Positions 1 to 8,530 of a stretch of DNA of 64,000 nucleotides are shown here, in pieces. The notes beneath the pieces are model-generated. The model did not search any database. It worked only from the letters and a program-made list of their open reading frames with translations, and was not told where the DNA came from. This DNA comes from Legionella geestiana (GTDB taxonomy: Bacteria; Pseudomonadota; Gammaproteobacteria; Legionellales; Legionellaceae): contig NZ_CP038271.1 of the NCBI RefSeq assembly GCF_004571195.1, positions 1,811,501-1,875,500 of the forward strand, read 5' to 3'. The position numbers and the translations under genes were made by a program. Positions within the stretch are counted from its first letter, which is position 1. Each line of letters begins with the position of its first letter.

Positions 1-1
1 G

Positions 2-1081
2 GACTTTCAGGTGGCGGCAGGGGTCATTCCTCTTGTAATGTCGTTCTTTCTCGTGGGTAAGGCGCTTGGCATGCTGCTCTGGGGATTTGTGAGTGAGCGC
101 GTGGGCAGGCGCCCGGTATTTCTTGGGGGGCTTTGGCTTTATGTGCTGAGCAACGGGTTTGCCGCAGTCTCTGTGAGCCTGCCGCAGATGCTTCTGGCCC
201 GTGGACTCCAGGGACTTGCCGTTGGCGCAACCCTTTTAATGGGGCGTGCCATGGTGAATGATTCAGAGCCTGAAGCCAAAGCCATTGCCCGCTTTGGCTT
301 TCTTTTTTCCGCAGGCGGCGTCTGCATCGCATTCTTACCATTGCTCGGCAGCCTGCTGGTCGGCGTTTACGGATGGCGGGGAGCCAGTTTGGCCATGGCG
401 TGTTATGGCCTCGTCCTGTTGCTTCCTGCCCGCAAAATTACGGAAACCCGCCCGTCTTTGGAACAGAAGGTATGCTTTACCGAAAGTCTGCGCAAGGTGT
501 TCCATAACGGCTATTTTGTGCGCATTCTTGCGGTGTCTGCGTTGATGATGGCGGGGGAATCCGCGTTTAATACCAGCAGCGCCATTGTTTTGATGCACAC
601 GGAAGGTTTTAGCCTCGCCGCTTTTGGCGGTATTAAGACACTCGTATTATTCGCACATATCTTTGGCACACTCGCATGCGCCGCACTTTCCCGGTACACA
701 GACAGCGACCGGCTGGTCGGGGCTGGTGTGAGTGCTTTTGGTCTGGCCTCCGTCATGGCACTGGGAGCCGCATGGGTATCCGCATCCATACTGTTAACGT
801 TTTTGCTGCCAATGCTTGTATATTATTTCGGTACGGGCTTTGTCGTTACAGCCGCTACGGCTGCCAGCGTGCGTCCTTTTCCGGGGCGCATGGCGCTCGC
901 TCTTGGCATTTCGCTCTGTTTTCAGTTTGGTTTTTCTGCACTGGCCAGTTTCTGCTGCAGCCTTGCCGGAATTGAAAACACCTGGTCCCTGATGGGGGTA
1001 GTCGCTGCAAGCGGAATACTTGCGATGGCAGTATGGTTTTTTCCTTGCAGAAGGGTTATCGCAACCCGCAATGAAGTGTGA
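2..1081 (+). CDS. MFS transporter, N-terminus cut by window edge
   Basis: The reading frame is open to the first base of the window, so the true start lies upstream and about the first transmembrane helix or more is missing. About 359 codons are visible. The product is a polytopic inner-membrane protein with roughly ten visible hydrophobic helices. An MFS motif A (GFVSERVGRRPVF) sits in the loop after the first complete visible helix, as expected between TM2 and TM3. The substrate cannot be read from the sequence. It ends 33 bases before skp on the same strand. In many relatives bamA, not a transporter, precedes skp, so the context is unusual. Confidence 0.8.
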   Translation, partial: DFQVAAGVIPLVMSFFLVGKALGMLLWGFVSERVGRRPVFLGGLWLYVLSNGFAAVSVSLPQMLLARGLQGLAVGATLLMGRAMVNDSEPEAKAIARFGFLFSAGGVCIAFLPLLGSLLVGVYGWRGASLAMACYGLVLLLPARKITETRPSLEQKVCFTESLRKVFHNGYFVRILAVSALMMAGESAFNTSSAIVLMHTEGFSLAAFGGIKTLVLFAHIFGTLACAALSRYTDSDRLVGAGVSAFGLASVMALGAAWVSASILLTFLLPMLVYYFGTGFVVTAATAASVRPFPGRMALALGISLCFQFGFSALASFCCSLAGIENTWSLMGVVAASGILAMAVWFFPCRRVIATRNEV

Positions 1082-1114
1082 TACGATGCTTGTTTTTCAT
1101 TCTGGAGAGGAATC

Positions 1115-1615
1115 ATGAAACGTTTGAGCCGTGTACTGATGGCTTTGAGTCTGTTGATGGCAGGCACAGCTGCTCTGGCAGATGGAGCAAGAATTGGCGT
1201 GGTTGATTTGCAGAAAATCATGCAGACCTCCACCCAGATGAAAGCCATCCAGGAAAAGCTTGAGAAAGAGTTCAAGCCCCGCCGTGACAAGCTGGTTGCC
1301 ATGGAAGAGTCTTTGAAAAAAGACATGGAAAAATTCAAGCGTGACAGTGCGGTCATGAGTCAGACGCAAAAGAAAGAGCTTGAGCGCGCGATAGTTGCTT
1401 CACAGCAGAAGTTTGAGCGTGAAGGTCAGCAGTATCAGCAGGAACTCAGCACCGCTCACAATGAAGCGATGGAAGAACTGTACGGCAAAATCCGCGCGGC
1501 GATTACCCGTGTTGCGAGCACCGGCAAGTACGACATTGTTTTGCAGAAAGACGCAGCACCTTTCAGCTCTGACAAGCTGGATGTTACGGCTCAGGTAATG
1601 AAAGAAATTCATTAA
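1115..1615 (+). CDS. skp: Periplasmic chaperone Skp/OmpH
   Basis: 166 residues, the usual size for Skp. It begins with a Sec signal peptide (MKRLSRVLMALSLLMAG, cleavage near ALA-DG at about residue 22). The mature part opens with the family's IGVVDLQKIMQTS strand, followed by a long charged helical region that would form the coiled-coil tentacles of the trimer. Skp holds unfolded outer-membrane proteins in the periplasm on their way to the BAM complex. A GAGAGG ribosome site lies just upstream of the ATG. It is followed by a strong terminator (1644-1675), so it is not transcribed with fabZ as a simple read-through. lpxD, often the next gene, is absent here. Confidence 0.93.
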   Translation: MKRLSRVLMALSLLMAGTAALADGARIGVVDLQKIMQTSTQMKAIQEKLEKEFKPRRDKLVAMEESLKKDMEKFKRDSAVMSQTQKKELERAIVASQQKFEREGQQYQQELSTAHNEAMEELYGKIRAAITRVASTGKYDIVLQKDAAPFSSDKLDVTAQVMKEIH

Positions 1616-1643
1616 TACCTGCGCTGTACGCGTTCTGCAAAAG

Positions 1644-1675
1644 CGAAAACCGTGCCTCTCGGGGCACGGTTTTCG
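1644..1675 (+). terminator. Rho-independent terminator after skp
   Basis: A perfect 13-bp stem (CGAAAACCGTGCC, 1644-1656, pairing with 1663-1675) with a 6-base loop. The A-rich left arm and T-rich right arm make it likely to work in both directions. It separates skp from fabZ. Confidence 0.85.
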
Positions 1676-1741
1676 TATCGTTCATATGCCACCAGGCAGC
1701 TGGTGGTTATAAATCGGGGCACGAATCACGAGGGGCTTAGC

Positions 1742-2203
1742 ATGACGGAATCCGTTGTTGATATTCGTAGTATTCTTGAGCATATTCCACACAGGTATCC
1801 GTTTCTTCTGGTGGACAGAGTGCTGGAATATACGCCGTTTGAGTACCTCACCGCCATTAAAAACGTCACCATGAATGAGCCGTTTTTCCAGGGGCATTTC
1901 CCGGGGCAGCCCATTATGCCTGGCGTCTTGATGCTGGAAGCGCTGGCGCAGGCCAGTGCCATACTCTCGAGTCTTTCGCGATCTGCAAGCGAGGGGCATT
2001 CGTTTATGTATTTTTTTGCAGGCATCGACAATGCACGCTTTAAACAGATAGTAACGCCTGGCGATCAGCTGCGGCTTGAAGCCCGGCTGGTTAACCGCAA
2101 GCGCGATTTCTGGGCCATGCACTGTGAAGCATGGGTCGGCGACAAGCTTGCGTGTGCGGCCGATTTGTTGAGTGTTGCGAAGGAAGTAAAAAGTGATCAG
2201 TGA
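1742..2203 (+). CDS. fabZ: 3-hydroxyacyl-ACP dehydratase FabZ
   Basis: 153 residues. FabZ dehydrates (3R)-hydroxyacyl-ACP to trans-2-enoyl-ACP in type II fatty acid synthesis. The signature HRYPFLLVDRV appears near residue 17. The catalytic His is in GHFPGQPIMPG, and the catalytic Glu follows in LMLEALAQ. A longer frame exists upstream, but it begins inside the preceding terminator. The ATG at 1742, placed behind a GAGGGG site, gives the usual FabZ N-terminus (MTESVVDIRSILEHIPH). It overlaps lpxA by 11 bases, as in the conserved lipid A gene order fabZ-lpxA. Confidence 0.95.
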   Translation: MTESVVDIRSILEHIPHRYPFLLVDRVLEYTPFEYLTAIKNVTMNEPFFQGHFPGQPIMPGVLMLEALAQASAILSSLSRSASEGHSFMYFFAGIDNARFKQIVTPGDQLRLEARLVNRKRDFWAMHCEAWVGDKLACAADLLSVAKEVKSDQ

Positions 2204-2963
2204 ACATGCAATTATTCATCCTTCCGCCAGACTGGGGAAAGGGGTATCTGTAGGGCCTGGCGCAATTATCGGCGCCGATGTTGAAATCGGGGATAATACC
2301 TGGGTAGGTCCGCACGCAGTGATTGAAGGTCCTACGCGCATTGGGAAAAACAACCGCATTTTCCAGTTTGCATCAGTAGGCGATGAACCTCAGGATACCA
2401 CGTACCAGGGCGAAAAAACGTCGCTTGAAATCGGCGATGGCAACGTTATACGCGAGTACTGCATGATAAGCCGCGGCACCGTTAAGGGCGGGGGCATCAC
2501 GCGCATTGGCAACAATAATTTTTTGATGGCGTTTTCGCACATCGGCCATGACTGTATGATTGGTAACCACGTTATCATGATTAATTACGCAGCACTCTCG
2601 GGGCATGTGCTGGTGAACGATTACGCCATTATTGGCGGATACGCCGCCGTGCATCAGTTTTGCAGTGTCGGTCAGTACGCCTTTATCGCACGCGCCACTT
2701 ACGTCACTAAAGATGTATTGCCCTACGTCATGATTGCCGGACACACCACCTCAGCGTGCGGCATTAACACCGTAGGCTTGAAGCGGCGCGGTTTTACGCC
2801 AGCAGCCATTGACGGGCTGCGGCGTGCTTACAAGATCATTTTCCGCAAGGGATATACCGTGCAGCAGGCCGTTGCCGAGCTTGAGCAGATGCAGGCCGAG
2901 TGCCCGGAAGTGACGCCACTGATTGATTCACTCAATACGTCCACGCGCGGCATTGTGAGGTGA
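2193..2963 (+). CDS. lpxA: UDP-GlcNAc O-acyltransferase LpxA
   Basis: 256 residues with a GTG start inside the end of fabZ. LpxA transfers a 3-hydroxyacyl chain from ACP to UDP-GlcNAc, the first step of lipid A synthesis, as a cytosolic trimer. The N-terminal two thirds show hexapeptide repeats typical of a left-handed beta helix (AIIHPSARLGKGVSVGPGAIIG). The catalytic histidine lies in the motif HIGHDCMIGNHV. The C-terminal helical domain (from AAIDGLRRAYKIIFR onward) matches the family. It overlaps crcB by four bases (GTGA). lpxD and lpxB are not adjacent. Confidence 0.96.
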   Translation: MISEHAIIHPSARLGKGVSVGPGAIIGADVEIGDNTWVGPHAVIEGPTRIGKNNRIFQFASVGDEPQDTTYQGEKTSLEIGDGNVIREYCMISRGTVKGGGITRIGNNNFLMAFSHIGHDCMIGNHVIMINYAALSGHVLVNDYAIIGGYAAVHQFCSVGQYAFIARATYVTKDVLPYVMIAGHTTSACGINTVGLKRRGFTPAAIDGLRRAYKIIFRKGYTVQQAVAELEQMQAECPEVTPLIDSLNTSTRGIVR

Positions 2964-3355
2964 TTGTGGTAAACGGGCTCGTATGGATAGCGCTCGGTGG
3001 TTCGCTGGGCGCGCTTGCGCGCTTTGGCACCGTGAGCATTGCGAGCCGCTTTACCGGGTCGGAATATCCCTTCGGCACACTAACGGTAAATGGGCTCGGT
3101 TCTTTTCTGGTCGGTTTTATCATGGTGTTTGTCATGGAGCGCTTTTCAAGTGTTGAGGCCATACGCCTGTTTGCCGTAGTCGGGTTTCTGGGAGCTTACA
3201 CGACCTTTTCAAGCTTTGCCTGGGAAACATTAATGCTGCATCAGCAGGGAGAGACAACTGCTGCGGTGCTTAATGTGGTGCTGAATGTAACGATTGCGCT
3301 GGGCGCGGTTATCGCCGGAGTCCTTTGCGCGCGTGTATTGGGAGGGGCAGCATGA
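2960..3355 (+). CDS. crcB: Fluoride exporter CrcB/Fluc
   Basis: 131 residues, GTG start overlapping the lpxA stop codon. It encodes a small four-helix membrane protein. The family signatures GGSLGALARF near the N-terminus, PFGTLTVNGLGSFLVG in the second helix, and GFLGAYTTFSSFAWE in the third are all visible. Fluc proteins form dual-topology dimers that let fluoride leave the cell. No fluoride riboswitch can lie in front of it, because lpxA is directly upstream. The next gene (DUF190) starts within its stop codon, so the two are translationally coupled and probably act together. Confidence 0.93.
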   Translation: MIVVNGLVWIALGGSLGALARFGTVSIASRFTGSEYPFGTLTVNGLGSFLVGFIMVFVMERFSSVEAIRLFAVVGFLGAYTTFSSFAWETLMLHQQGETTAAVLNVVLNVTIALGAVIAGVLCARVLGGAA

Positions 3356-3651
3356 CACAGGTTCGGATGGTGCGTGTGTATCTCAGCGAAGACGCGCCCG
3401 TACTTAAGGCGCTTTATGAGCACCTGCACGTGTCAGGGGTGCGTGGTGCCACACTCTTTCGCGGCATCAGGGGATTTGGACATACGGGCATAGAGCGCGA
3501 AGCATCGTTGCTGGATATGCATTTTCACCTGCCGGTTGTGCTCGAATTTTTTGATACCCCCGAGCGGGTGGATGCGGTACTCGCGGCCTTTCCCGAAACC
3601 ATTGAGGCAGGGCGTATGGTGCAGTGGCTGGCGCAGGTGAACGAGGAGTAA
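3352..3651 (+). CDS. DUF190 family protein (PII-like fold)
   Basis: 99 residues. The ATG at 3352 overlaps the crcB stop and follows a GGAGGGG site at 3341-3347. The sequence matches the DUF190 family: RVYLSEDAP at the start, then LYEHLHVSGVRGATLFRGIRGFG, and a C-terminal strand around LPVVLEFFDTPERV. Members adopt a PII/GlnB-like fold and are frequently found next to crcB. A regulatory or accessory role in fluoride export is therefore likely, but it rests on context, not biochemistry. Confidence 0.85.
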   Translation: MTQVRMVRVYLSEDAPVLKALYEHLHVSGVRGATLFRGIRGFGHTGIEREASLLDMHFHLPVVLEFFDTPERVDAVLAAFPETIEAGRMVQWLAQVNEE

Positions 3652-3654
3652 AAC

Positions 3655-4938
3655 ATGCTTGACATTCAGATGTTGCGTGAAAACCCCCATGAAGTCGCGG
3701 CTCAGCTTGCCCGGCGCGGGTTTGTCTTTGATGTGGATGCGTTTCTGGCGCTGGAGTCAGAGCGCAAGCGCCTGCAGGTAGCGACACAAACGCTGCAAAA
3801 TACGCGCAATTCCCGCTCCAAAGCCATTGGCGAGGCGCGCGCGCGGGGTGAGGATATCGAGCCGATGCGTGCCGAAGTCGGACGGCTTGGCGCAGAGCTG
3901 GACGCGCACCGTTCGAGCCTTGATGCGGTCCTTGCCGACATGGAGGCTCTGATAATGAGCCTGCCAAACATCCCGCACCCGGGCGTGCCGATGGGCAAGG
4001 ACGAGACTGAAAACGTGGAAATCCGCCGCTTCGGGGTTCCACGTACCTTTGATTTTACGCCCAAACCCCACGATGTACTGGGGGACGCGCTGGGACAGAT
4101 GGATTTTGCCGCGGCAGTCAAAATCAGTGGAGCGCGCTTTGTGGTCTTAAAGGGCGAACTGGCTCGCCTGCAGCGTGCGCTGACGCAGTTCATGCTCGAT
4201 GTTCATACGCGTGAACATGGCTATGAAGAAGTGTATGTACCCTATATCGTAAACGGCGACAGCCTGCGCGGCACCGGACAGCTGCCAAAATTTGAAGAAG
4301 ACCTCTTTAAGCTTACCGGTGATTCTGAATACTATCTTGCTTCAACGTCTGAAATTCCTGTCACCAACATTGTGCGCGATACCATATTATCGAGTGCAGA
4401 GCTTCCCATAAAACGCGTCTGCCATTCACCGTGTTTTCGCAGTGAAGCAGGCTCTTATGGCAAGGACACCCGCGGTCTGATTCGCCAGCACCAGTTTGAA
4501 AAAGTTGAACTGGTCTGGGTGACCACACCGGAAACCTCCTGGGACGCACATGAGCAGCTGATTCGTGATGCAGAAACCATTCTGCAGCGTCTTGAGCTTC
4601 CTTATCGCGTGGTGACGTTATGTACGGGCGATCTTGGTTTTTCGTCTGCCAAAACCTGTGACCTTGAGGTCTGGCTGCCGGGGCAGAATGCGTATCGCGA
4701 AATTTCTTCCTGCAGCAACATGGAAGCGTTTCAAGCGCGGCGCATGAAGGCGCGTTATCGCACGCATGCCGAAGAAGACACTAAACTCGTGCACACGCTC
4801 AATGGCTCAGGCCTTGCCGTAGGGCGCACGCTCGTTGCCATTCTTGAAAATGGTCAGGATGCCGAAGGAAATATTCACCTGCCGGCGGCACTCCATCCCT
4901 ATATGGGGGGACAGACGGTGATTCGCTGCTCCCGATGA
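3655..4938 (+). CDS. serS: Seryl-tRNA synthetase
   Basis: 427 residues, normal length. SerRS charges tRNA-Ser (and tRNA-Sec where present) with serine. The N-terminal ~110 residues form the antiparallel coiled-coil arm that reads the tRNA ([21 protein letters not shown]...). The class II core follows, with motif 2 around [18 protein letters not shown] and motif 3 at [18 protein letters not shown]. It begins three bases after the DUF190 gene, with an AGGAG site overlapping that gene's end, so it is probably part of the fabZ-lpxA-crcB run. Confidence 0.97.
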   Translation: MLDIQMLRENPHEVAAQLARRGFVFDVDAFLALESERKRLQVATQTLQNTRNSRSKAIGEARARGEDIEPMRAEVGRLGAELDAHRSSLDAVLADMEALIMSLPNIPHPGVPMGKDETENVEIRRFGVPRTFDFTPKPHDVLGDALGQMDFAAAVKISGARFVVLKGELARLQRALTQFMLDVHTREHGYEEVYVPYIVNGDSLRGTGQLPKFEEDLFKLTGDSEYYLASTSEIPVTNIVRDTILSSAELPIKRVCHSPCFRSEAGSYGKDTRGLIRQHQFEKVELVWVTTPETSWDAHEQLIRDAETILQRLELPYRVVTLCTGDLGFSSAKTCDLEVWLPGQNAYREISSCSNMEAFQARRMKARYRTHAEEDTKLVHTLNGSGLAVGRTLVAILENGQDAEGNIHLPAALHPYMGGQTVIRCSR

Positions 4939-4942
4939 AGCC

Positions 4943-4961
4943 GGGGGGCTGCTTTCCCCCC
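4943..4961 (+). terminator. Possible terminator hairpin after serS
   Basis: Six G residues pair with six C residues across a 7-base loop just after the serS stop. No T-run follows, so termination by this hairpin alone is uncertain. Confidence 0.35.
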
Positions 4962-5014
4962 ACAATGCACTGTGTTAAGCTCATGGCAACACTCATTCGC
5001 GGGCAAGGGCATAC

Positions 5015-6133
5015 GTGCACAGCAAGGCGGTAATGCGTTTCGATGAAACGGGCAGTGTTTACCATTGCGAGGGTGACTGGACGGTCCTGCTGCTGGATGG
5101 CTTTACCGAAAACTTTCACCGCGAGACCTTGCCGGAGTCTGCCGCGCTTGTTATCGATGGTGCTCAGCTTGGCCTCTTTGACAGTGCCGGTGCGCTGGCA
5201 CTTGCGCAATGTGTCAATCTCCTGAAAGAGAAGGGCAACACCGTTACCTTTCAGGGTTTTTCCAAAACGCATGAAGCTTTGATAAACCTTGTTGATGTCC
5301 GCACGGACGTCCTCACGCCTCCGCCGCCAAGACCCACAAAACCTTTTTTATGGCGGGTGGGCGCAGAAACTGTCAGCAAGCTCGACCAGGCCGATGGCTT
5401 TATCATGCTTATCGGTGACATGACCACACGCCTTGCCGAAGCACTTGGCAACTGGCGGCGTTTTCGCATACCCTCCATTGCGTCCAATGTATACTCAACC
5501 GGCGTGCAGGCCCTGCCGATTCTTGCGCTTCTGTCCTTTCTTATTGGTGTGGTACTTGCCTACCAGATGGGCCTGCAGCTGCAGACCTATGGGGCAAATA
5601 TCTTCATCGCCTATCTGTCGGGCCTTGCCATATTTCGCGAGTTCTCGCCACTTATCACGGCAATTATTGTTGCCGGGCGCACCAGTTCCGCATTTACCGC
5701 ACAGATTGGCAGCATGAAAATTAATGAAGAAGTGGATGCTCTTGAAACCATGGGCTTATCGCCTGTGGAATTACTGGTGTTACCGAAGGTACTGGGTTTA
5801 CTGCTCGTCTTTCCGCTCTTGATTTTCTGGTCTGACATGTTCAGCCTTGCAGGGGCTGCGATTATGTCAAAATGGATGCTCAGTGTCGGTTATATCGACT
5901 TTATGGAGCGTCTGCGTGCGTCTGTAGGACTGGAACAACTTATGCTGGGCTTGTATAAAGCGCCCGCATTCGCGCTTATTATCGCGCTGGTAGGGTGTTT
6001 TCAGGGGTTTCGCGTTGAGGCCAATGCCGACAGTATCGGCAGCCAGACGACACGCAGCGTGGTGCAGGCGCTGTTTCTGATTATTATCGCGGATGCGGTG
6101 TATTCCATCATTTACAGCTGGATGGATTTGTAA
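5015..6133 (+). CDS. mlaE: Mla/Mce-type ABC transporter permease MlaE with N-terminal STAS-like domain
   Basis: 372 residues. The last ~250 residues are an MlaE permease: about five or six helices, with the conserved GRTSSAFTAQIGSMKINEE and DALETMGLSP segments. The first ~100 residues (VIDGAQLGLFDSAGALALAQ) resemble a STAS domain of the MlaB type. STAS domains are encoded separately in E. coli but fused here. The complex moves phospholipids between the inner membrane and the periplasm. The start is uncertain: GTG at 5015 or ATG at 5033 (MRFDETGS), the latter with AAGGCGG upstream. It is directly followed by mlaF with no gap. Confidence 0.9.
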   Translation: MHSKAVMRFDETGSVYHCEGDWTVLLLDGFTENFHRETLPESAALVIDGAQLGLFDSAGALALAQCVNLLKEKGNTVTFQGFSKTHEALINLVDVRTDVLTPPPPRPTKPFLWRVGAETVSKLDQADGFIMLIGDMTTRLAEALGNWRRFRIPSIASNVYSTGVQALPILALLSFLIGVVLAYQMGLQLQTYGANIFIAYLSGLAIFREFSPLITAIIVAGRTSSAFTAQIGSMKINEEVDALETMGLSPVELLVLPKVLGLLLVFPLLIFWSDMFSLAGAAIMSKWMLSVGYIDFMERLRASVGLEQLMLGLYKAPAFALIIALVGCFQGFRVEANADSIGSQTTRSVVQALFLIIIADAVYSIIYSWMDL

Positions 6134-6871
6134 ATGAGCACTCCGGTCATTGAAATCAAGGATCTTAAAAACTGCCTGGGTGGACAGTGGGTGCATACAG
6201 GCGTGGATTTAACTGTCGAAAAAGGGGAAATCCTTGCCATCATTGGTGGAAGCGGCAGCGGCAAAACCACCATTCTGCGCAGCCTCCTGATGCTGTTAAA
6301 GCCCACTTCCGGCACCATTCGGCTGTTTGGGGAAGACATCTCCACACTCTCAACAGCAGCTGAAAACCGCCTGCGGCGGCGCTGGGGAATGATGTTTCAG
6401 CACAGTGCATTATTTTCCGGGATGAGCGTTCTCGAGAATATCATGTTTCCCATGCGCGAGTTTACCGAACTGGATGAAGCGTTCATGAAGCGCCTTGGCA
6501 TGTTAAAAATCTCTCTGGTGGGGCTGCCGCCTGAGGCGGCGGCAAAATTTCCAGCGGAGCTCAGCGGAGGGATGCAGCGGCGTGCCGCAGCTGCACGCGC
6601 CATCGCCATGGACCCGGAACTTCTGTTTCTCGATGAGCCAACAACTGGCCTTGACCCGCACAGCGCCCGCCGATTTGATGAGCTGGTGCGCTTCCTGCGC
6701 GATGCGCTTAACCTGACCATTGTCATGATAAGCCATGACATGGAGTCACTGCGAGGCGTGGCTGACCGAATCGCGTTTGTGGGCGATGGCCGTATCATTG
6801 AAACAGCGCCGCTTGAAAAATTGCGAAAAAATCCACATCCACTGATTGCTGATTACTTCAGTAACTTTTAA
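6134..6871 (+). CDS. mlaF: Mla-type ABC transporter ATPase MlaF
   Basis: 245 residues; its ATG follows the mlaE stop codon directly. It has a Walker A at GGSGSGKTT, Q-loop at MMFQHSALFSGMSV, ABC signature LSGGMQRR, Walker B LLFLDEPTTGLDP and the switch His in ISHDM. It is the energy-providing subunit paired with the MlaE permease. The GMSVLENIMFP segment after the Q-loop is typical of the Mla/Mce ATPase branch. Confidence 0.94.
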   Translation: MSTPVIEIKDLKNCLGGQWVHTGVDLTVEKGEILAIIGGSGSGKTTILRSLLMLLKPTSGTIRLFGEDISTLSTAAENRLRRRWGMMFQHSALFSGMSVLENIMFPMREFTELDEAFMKRLGMLKISLVGLPPEAAAKFPAELSGGMQRRAAAARAIAMDPELLFLDEPTTGLDPHSARRFDELVRFLRDALNLTIVMISHDMESLRGVADRIAFVGDGRIIETAPLEKLRKNPHPLIADYFSNF

Positions 6872-6904
6872 ACTGGTTTAATCCGTCTACCCGGGAATAC
6901 GTGA

Positions 6905-7828
6905 TTGGAAGCGAAAATTAACTACACCGTTGTGGGAGCTACCGTACTGATTCTCGCAGCGGCTCTCTTAAGTTTTGGTCTGTGGCTCTCGGTGGGTTTT
7001 GACCAGAAAAAGCATTCCACCTATGCCGTATACCTTCATGAGGCGGTATCAGGGTTGAGCGAAGACTCGCCGGTGAAATTTAACGGCGTGCAGGTGGGGT
7101 ATGTGAGTGAAATCCAGCTGAACCGCCATGACCCGCGTCAGGTTAAACTGCTCTTAAGCATCGAAGATGGTACGCCCATCACCATCAGTACCAGTGCCAC
7201 CCTGATTACGCAGGGGCTTACCGGAACTACCTATGTAGGGCTTTCCGCAAGTTCTTCGGTGCTGACGCCCATCGAAGTTATTCCCGGGGAAAAATACCCC
7301 ATCATTCCGGCAAGACCTTCGCTTTTTAATCAGCTCGATAAAGTACTCAAGGAAGCCTCAACCAATTTTGCCGATGTCAGCAAAGGCATTTTGCGGGTTT
7401 TTGATAAAAAAAATGCGGAAAATATTCATGACCTGATTGCCAATCTGGAAAAAGTCAGCGCGGTCTTTGCTCAAAAGAGCGCAGAAATTGATAAAACGCT
7501 CGTGAATGTTGATGTATTCATGAAAAACATGGCCAGTGTCAGTGAGGGGCTGCCACAAATCATGCGCGACCTGCGCGCCGGCATTCAGACCATACGTGAT
7601 ACGTCTGATGTCTTTAAAGCCGCGGGTGAAGAAGCGACCCGCACCATGCGCTCGGGCAAACAGACGCTTGATAAAATCTCAGAACAGACCATCCCGCCCT
7701 TTATACAGCTGGTGCATCGTCTTGATGCCATTGCCGCGAACCTTGAAAAGGTCAGTGACGCCATGCGCCAGAATCCGTCCGTGGTGTGGCGCGGTACGAA
7801 ACCCCCCGCACCTGGACCTGGAGAATAA
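6905..7828 (+). CDS. mlaD: MlaD-family (MCE domain) protein
   Basis: 307 residues, with a TTG start; an in-frame stop lies immediately upstream, and no ATG precedes the membrane helix. A single N-terminal helix (VVGATVLILAAALLSFGLWL) anchors it in the inner membrane. An MCE domain follows at about residues 38-117 (VSGLSEDSPVKFNGVQVGYV). The long helical tail, from about residue 140, is longer than in E. coli MlaD (183 residues) and closer to PqiB- or Mce-type tails. It would form a hexameric ring or tube carrying lipid across the periplasm. Confidence 0.88.
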   Translation: MEAKINYTVVGATVLILAAALLSFGLWLSVGFDQKKHSTYAVYLHEAVSGLSEDSPVKFNGVQVGYVSEIQLNRHDPRQVKLLLSIEDGTPITISTSATLITQGLTGTTYVGLSASSSVLTPIEVIPGEKYPIIPARPSLFNQLDKVLKEASTNFADVSKGILRVFDKKNAENIHDLIANLEKVSAVFAQKSAEIDKTLVNVDVFMKNMASVSEGLPQIMRDLRAGIQTIRDTSDVFKAAGEEATRTMRSGKQTLDKISEQTIPPFIQLVHRLDAIAANLEKVSDAMRQNPSVVWRGTKPPAPGPGE

Positions 7829-7830
7829 GC

Positions 7831-8448
7831 ATGCGCCATCACCGAATCCTTTTTATTCCGCTCGTTTGCATGCTCGTAAGTGCATGCTCACCGGTTAAAC
7901 TGCCACAAACCACCGAATACCGCCTGTTTGCATTTGGCAGTGATGCGCGAGGCCCTGCACGTGCGGCGAGCTCTGTTCTTGTCAGTCAGCCGGATGCAGT
8001 GGCGGGATATCAGACATCACAAATGCTCTATGTGAACAAACCCTATACCCTGAGTGCTTTTGCACACAATGCCTGGGTCAGTCCGCCTGCGGACATGCTG
8101 TTCCCGCTCATCGTGCAAAGTCTTCAGAAAAGCGGACAGTTTTATGCGGTCGCCTCCACGCCTTACGCGCCGGCGGCAGACTATCGCCTTGATACCCAGT
8201 TGCTGCGATTAGAACAGAACTTCCTGCAAAAACCCTCTGTCATTGAGCTGTCGGTGAAAGTGGTGCTGACGCGCACCCTTGATAATAAGGTCCTTGCCTC
8301 GCGCATTCTCAGCATCCACGAACCTGCACATGCCCCCACACCACTTGGAGGGGCAGAAGCCGCCAACCGGGCAACCGTGGCGCTGACAACGCAAATAACA
8401 CGGTTTGTCCTCGAAAACACGCAAAACAGCAGGCCTCTGGCCAAATAA
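7831..8448 (+). CDS. ABC-type transport auxiliary lipoprotein (PqiC-like)
   Basis: 205 residues with ATG at 7831 behind a GGAG site; it starts two bases after mlaD. The N-terminus is a lipoprotein signal with lipobox LVSAC, the lipidated Cys being at about residue 19. The rest resembles the ABC_trans_aux (PqiC/YmbA) family: SQPDAVAGYQTSQMLY, then AFAHNAWVSPPADML. Such lipoproteins sit in the outer membrane and receive the MCE protein tube. It replaces the MlaC/MlaB genes of the E. coli arrangement and completes a four-gene transporter. Confidence 0.82.
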   Translation: MRHHRILFIPLVCMLVSACSPVKLPQTTEYRLFAFGSDARGPARAASSVLVSQPDAVAGYQTSQMLYVNKPYTLSAFAHNAWVSPPADMLFPLIVQSLQKSGQFYAVASTPYAPAADYRLDTQLLRLEQNFLQKPSVIELSVKVVLTRTLDNKVLASRILSIHEPAHAPTPLGGAEAANRATVALTTQITRFVLENTQNSRPLAK

Positions 8449-8530
8449 GCGAAACACTTGTACAATGACCCGCCAGTCAATCGGATGAAATTATTCAGAG
8501 TCTTATAACAAAAAACGAGGGAGACATCGG

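Noticed and set aside
1652..1741. N-terminal extension of fabZ from a GTG at 1652
   Set aside because: The start would lie in the skp terminator, and the extra residues are not found in FabZ; the ATG at 1742 has a ribosome site.
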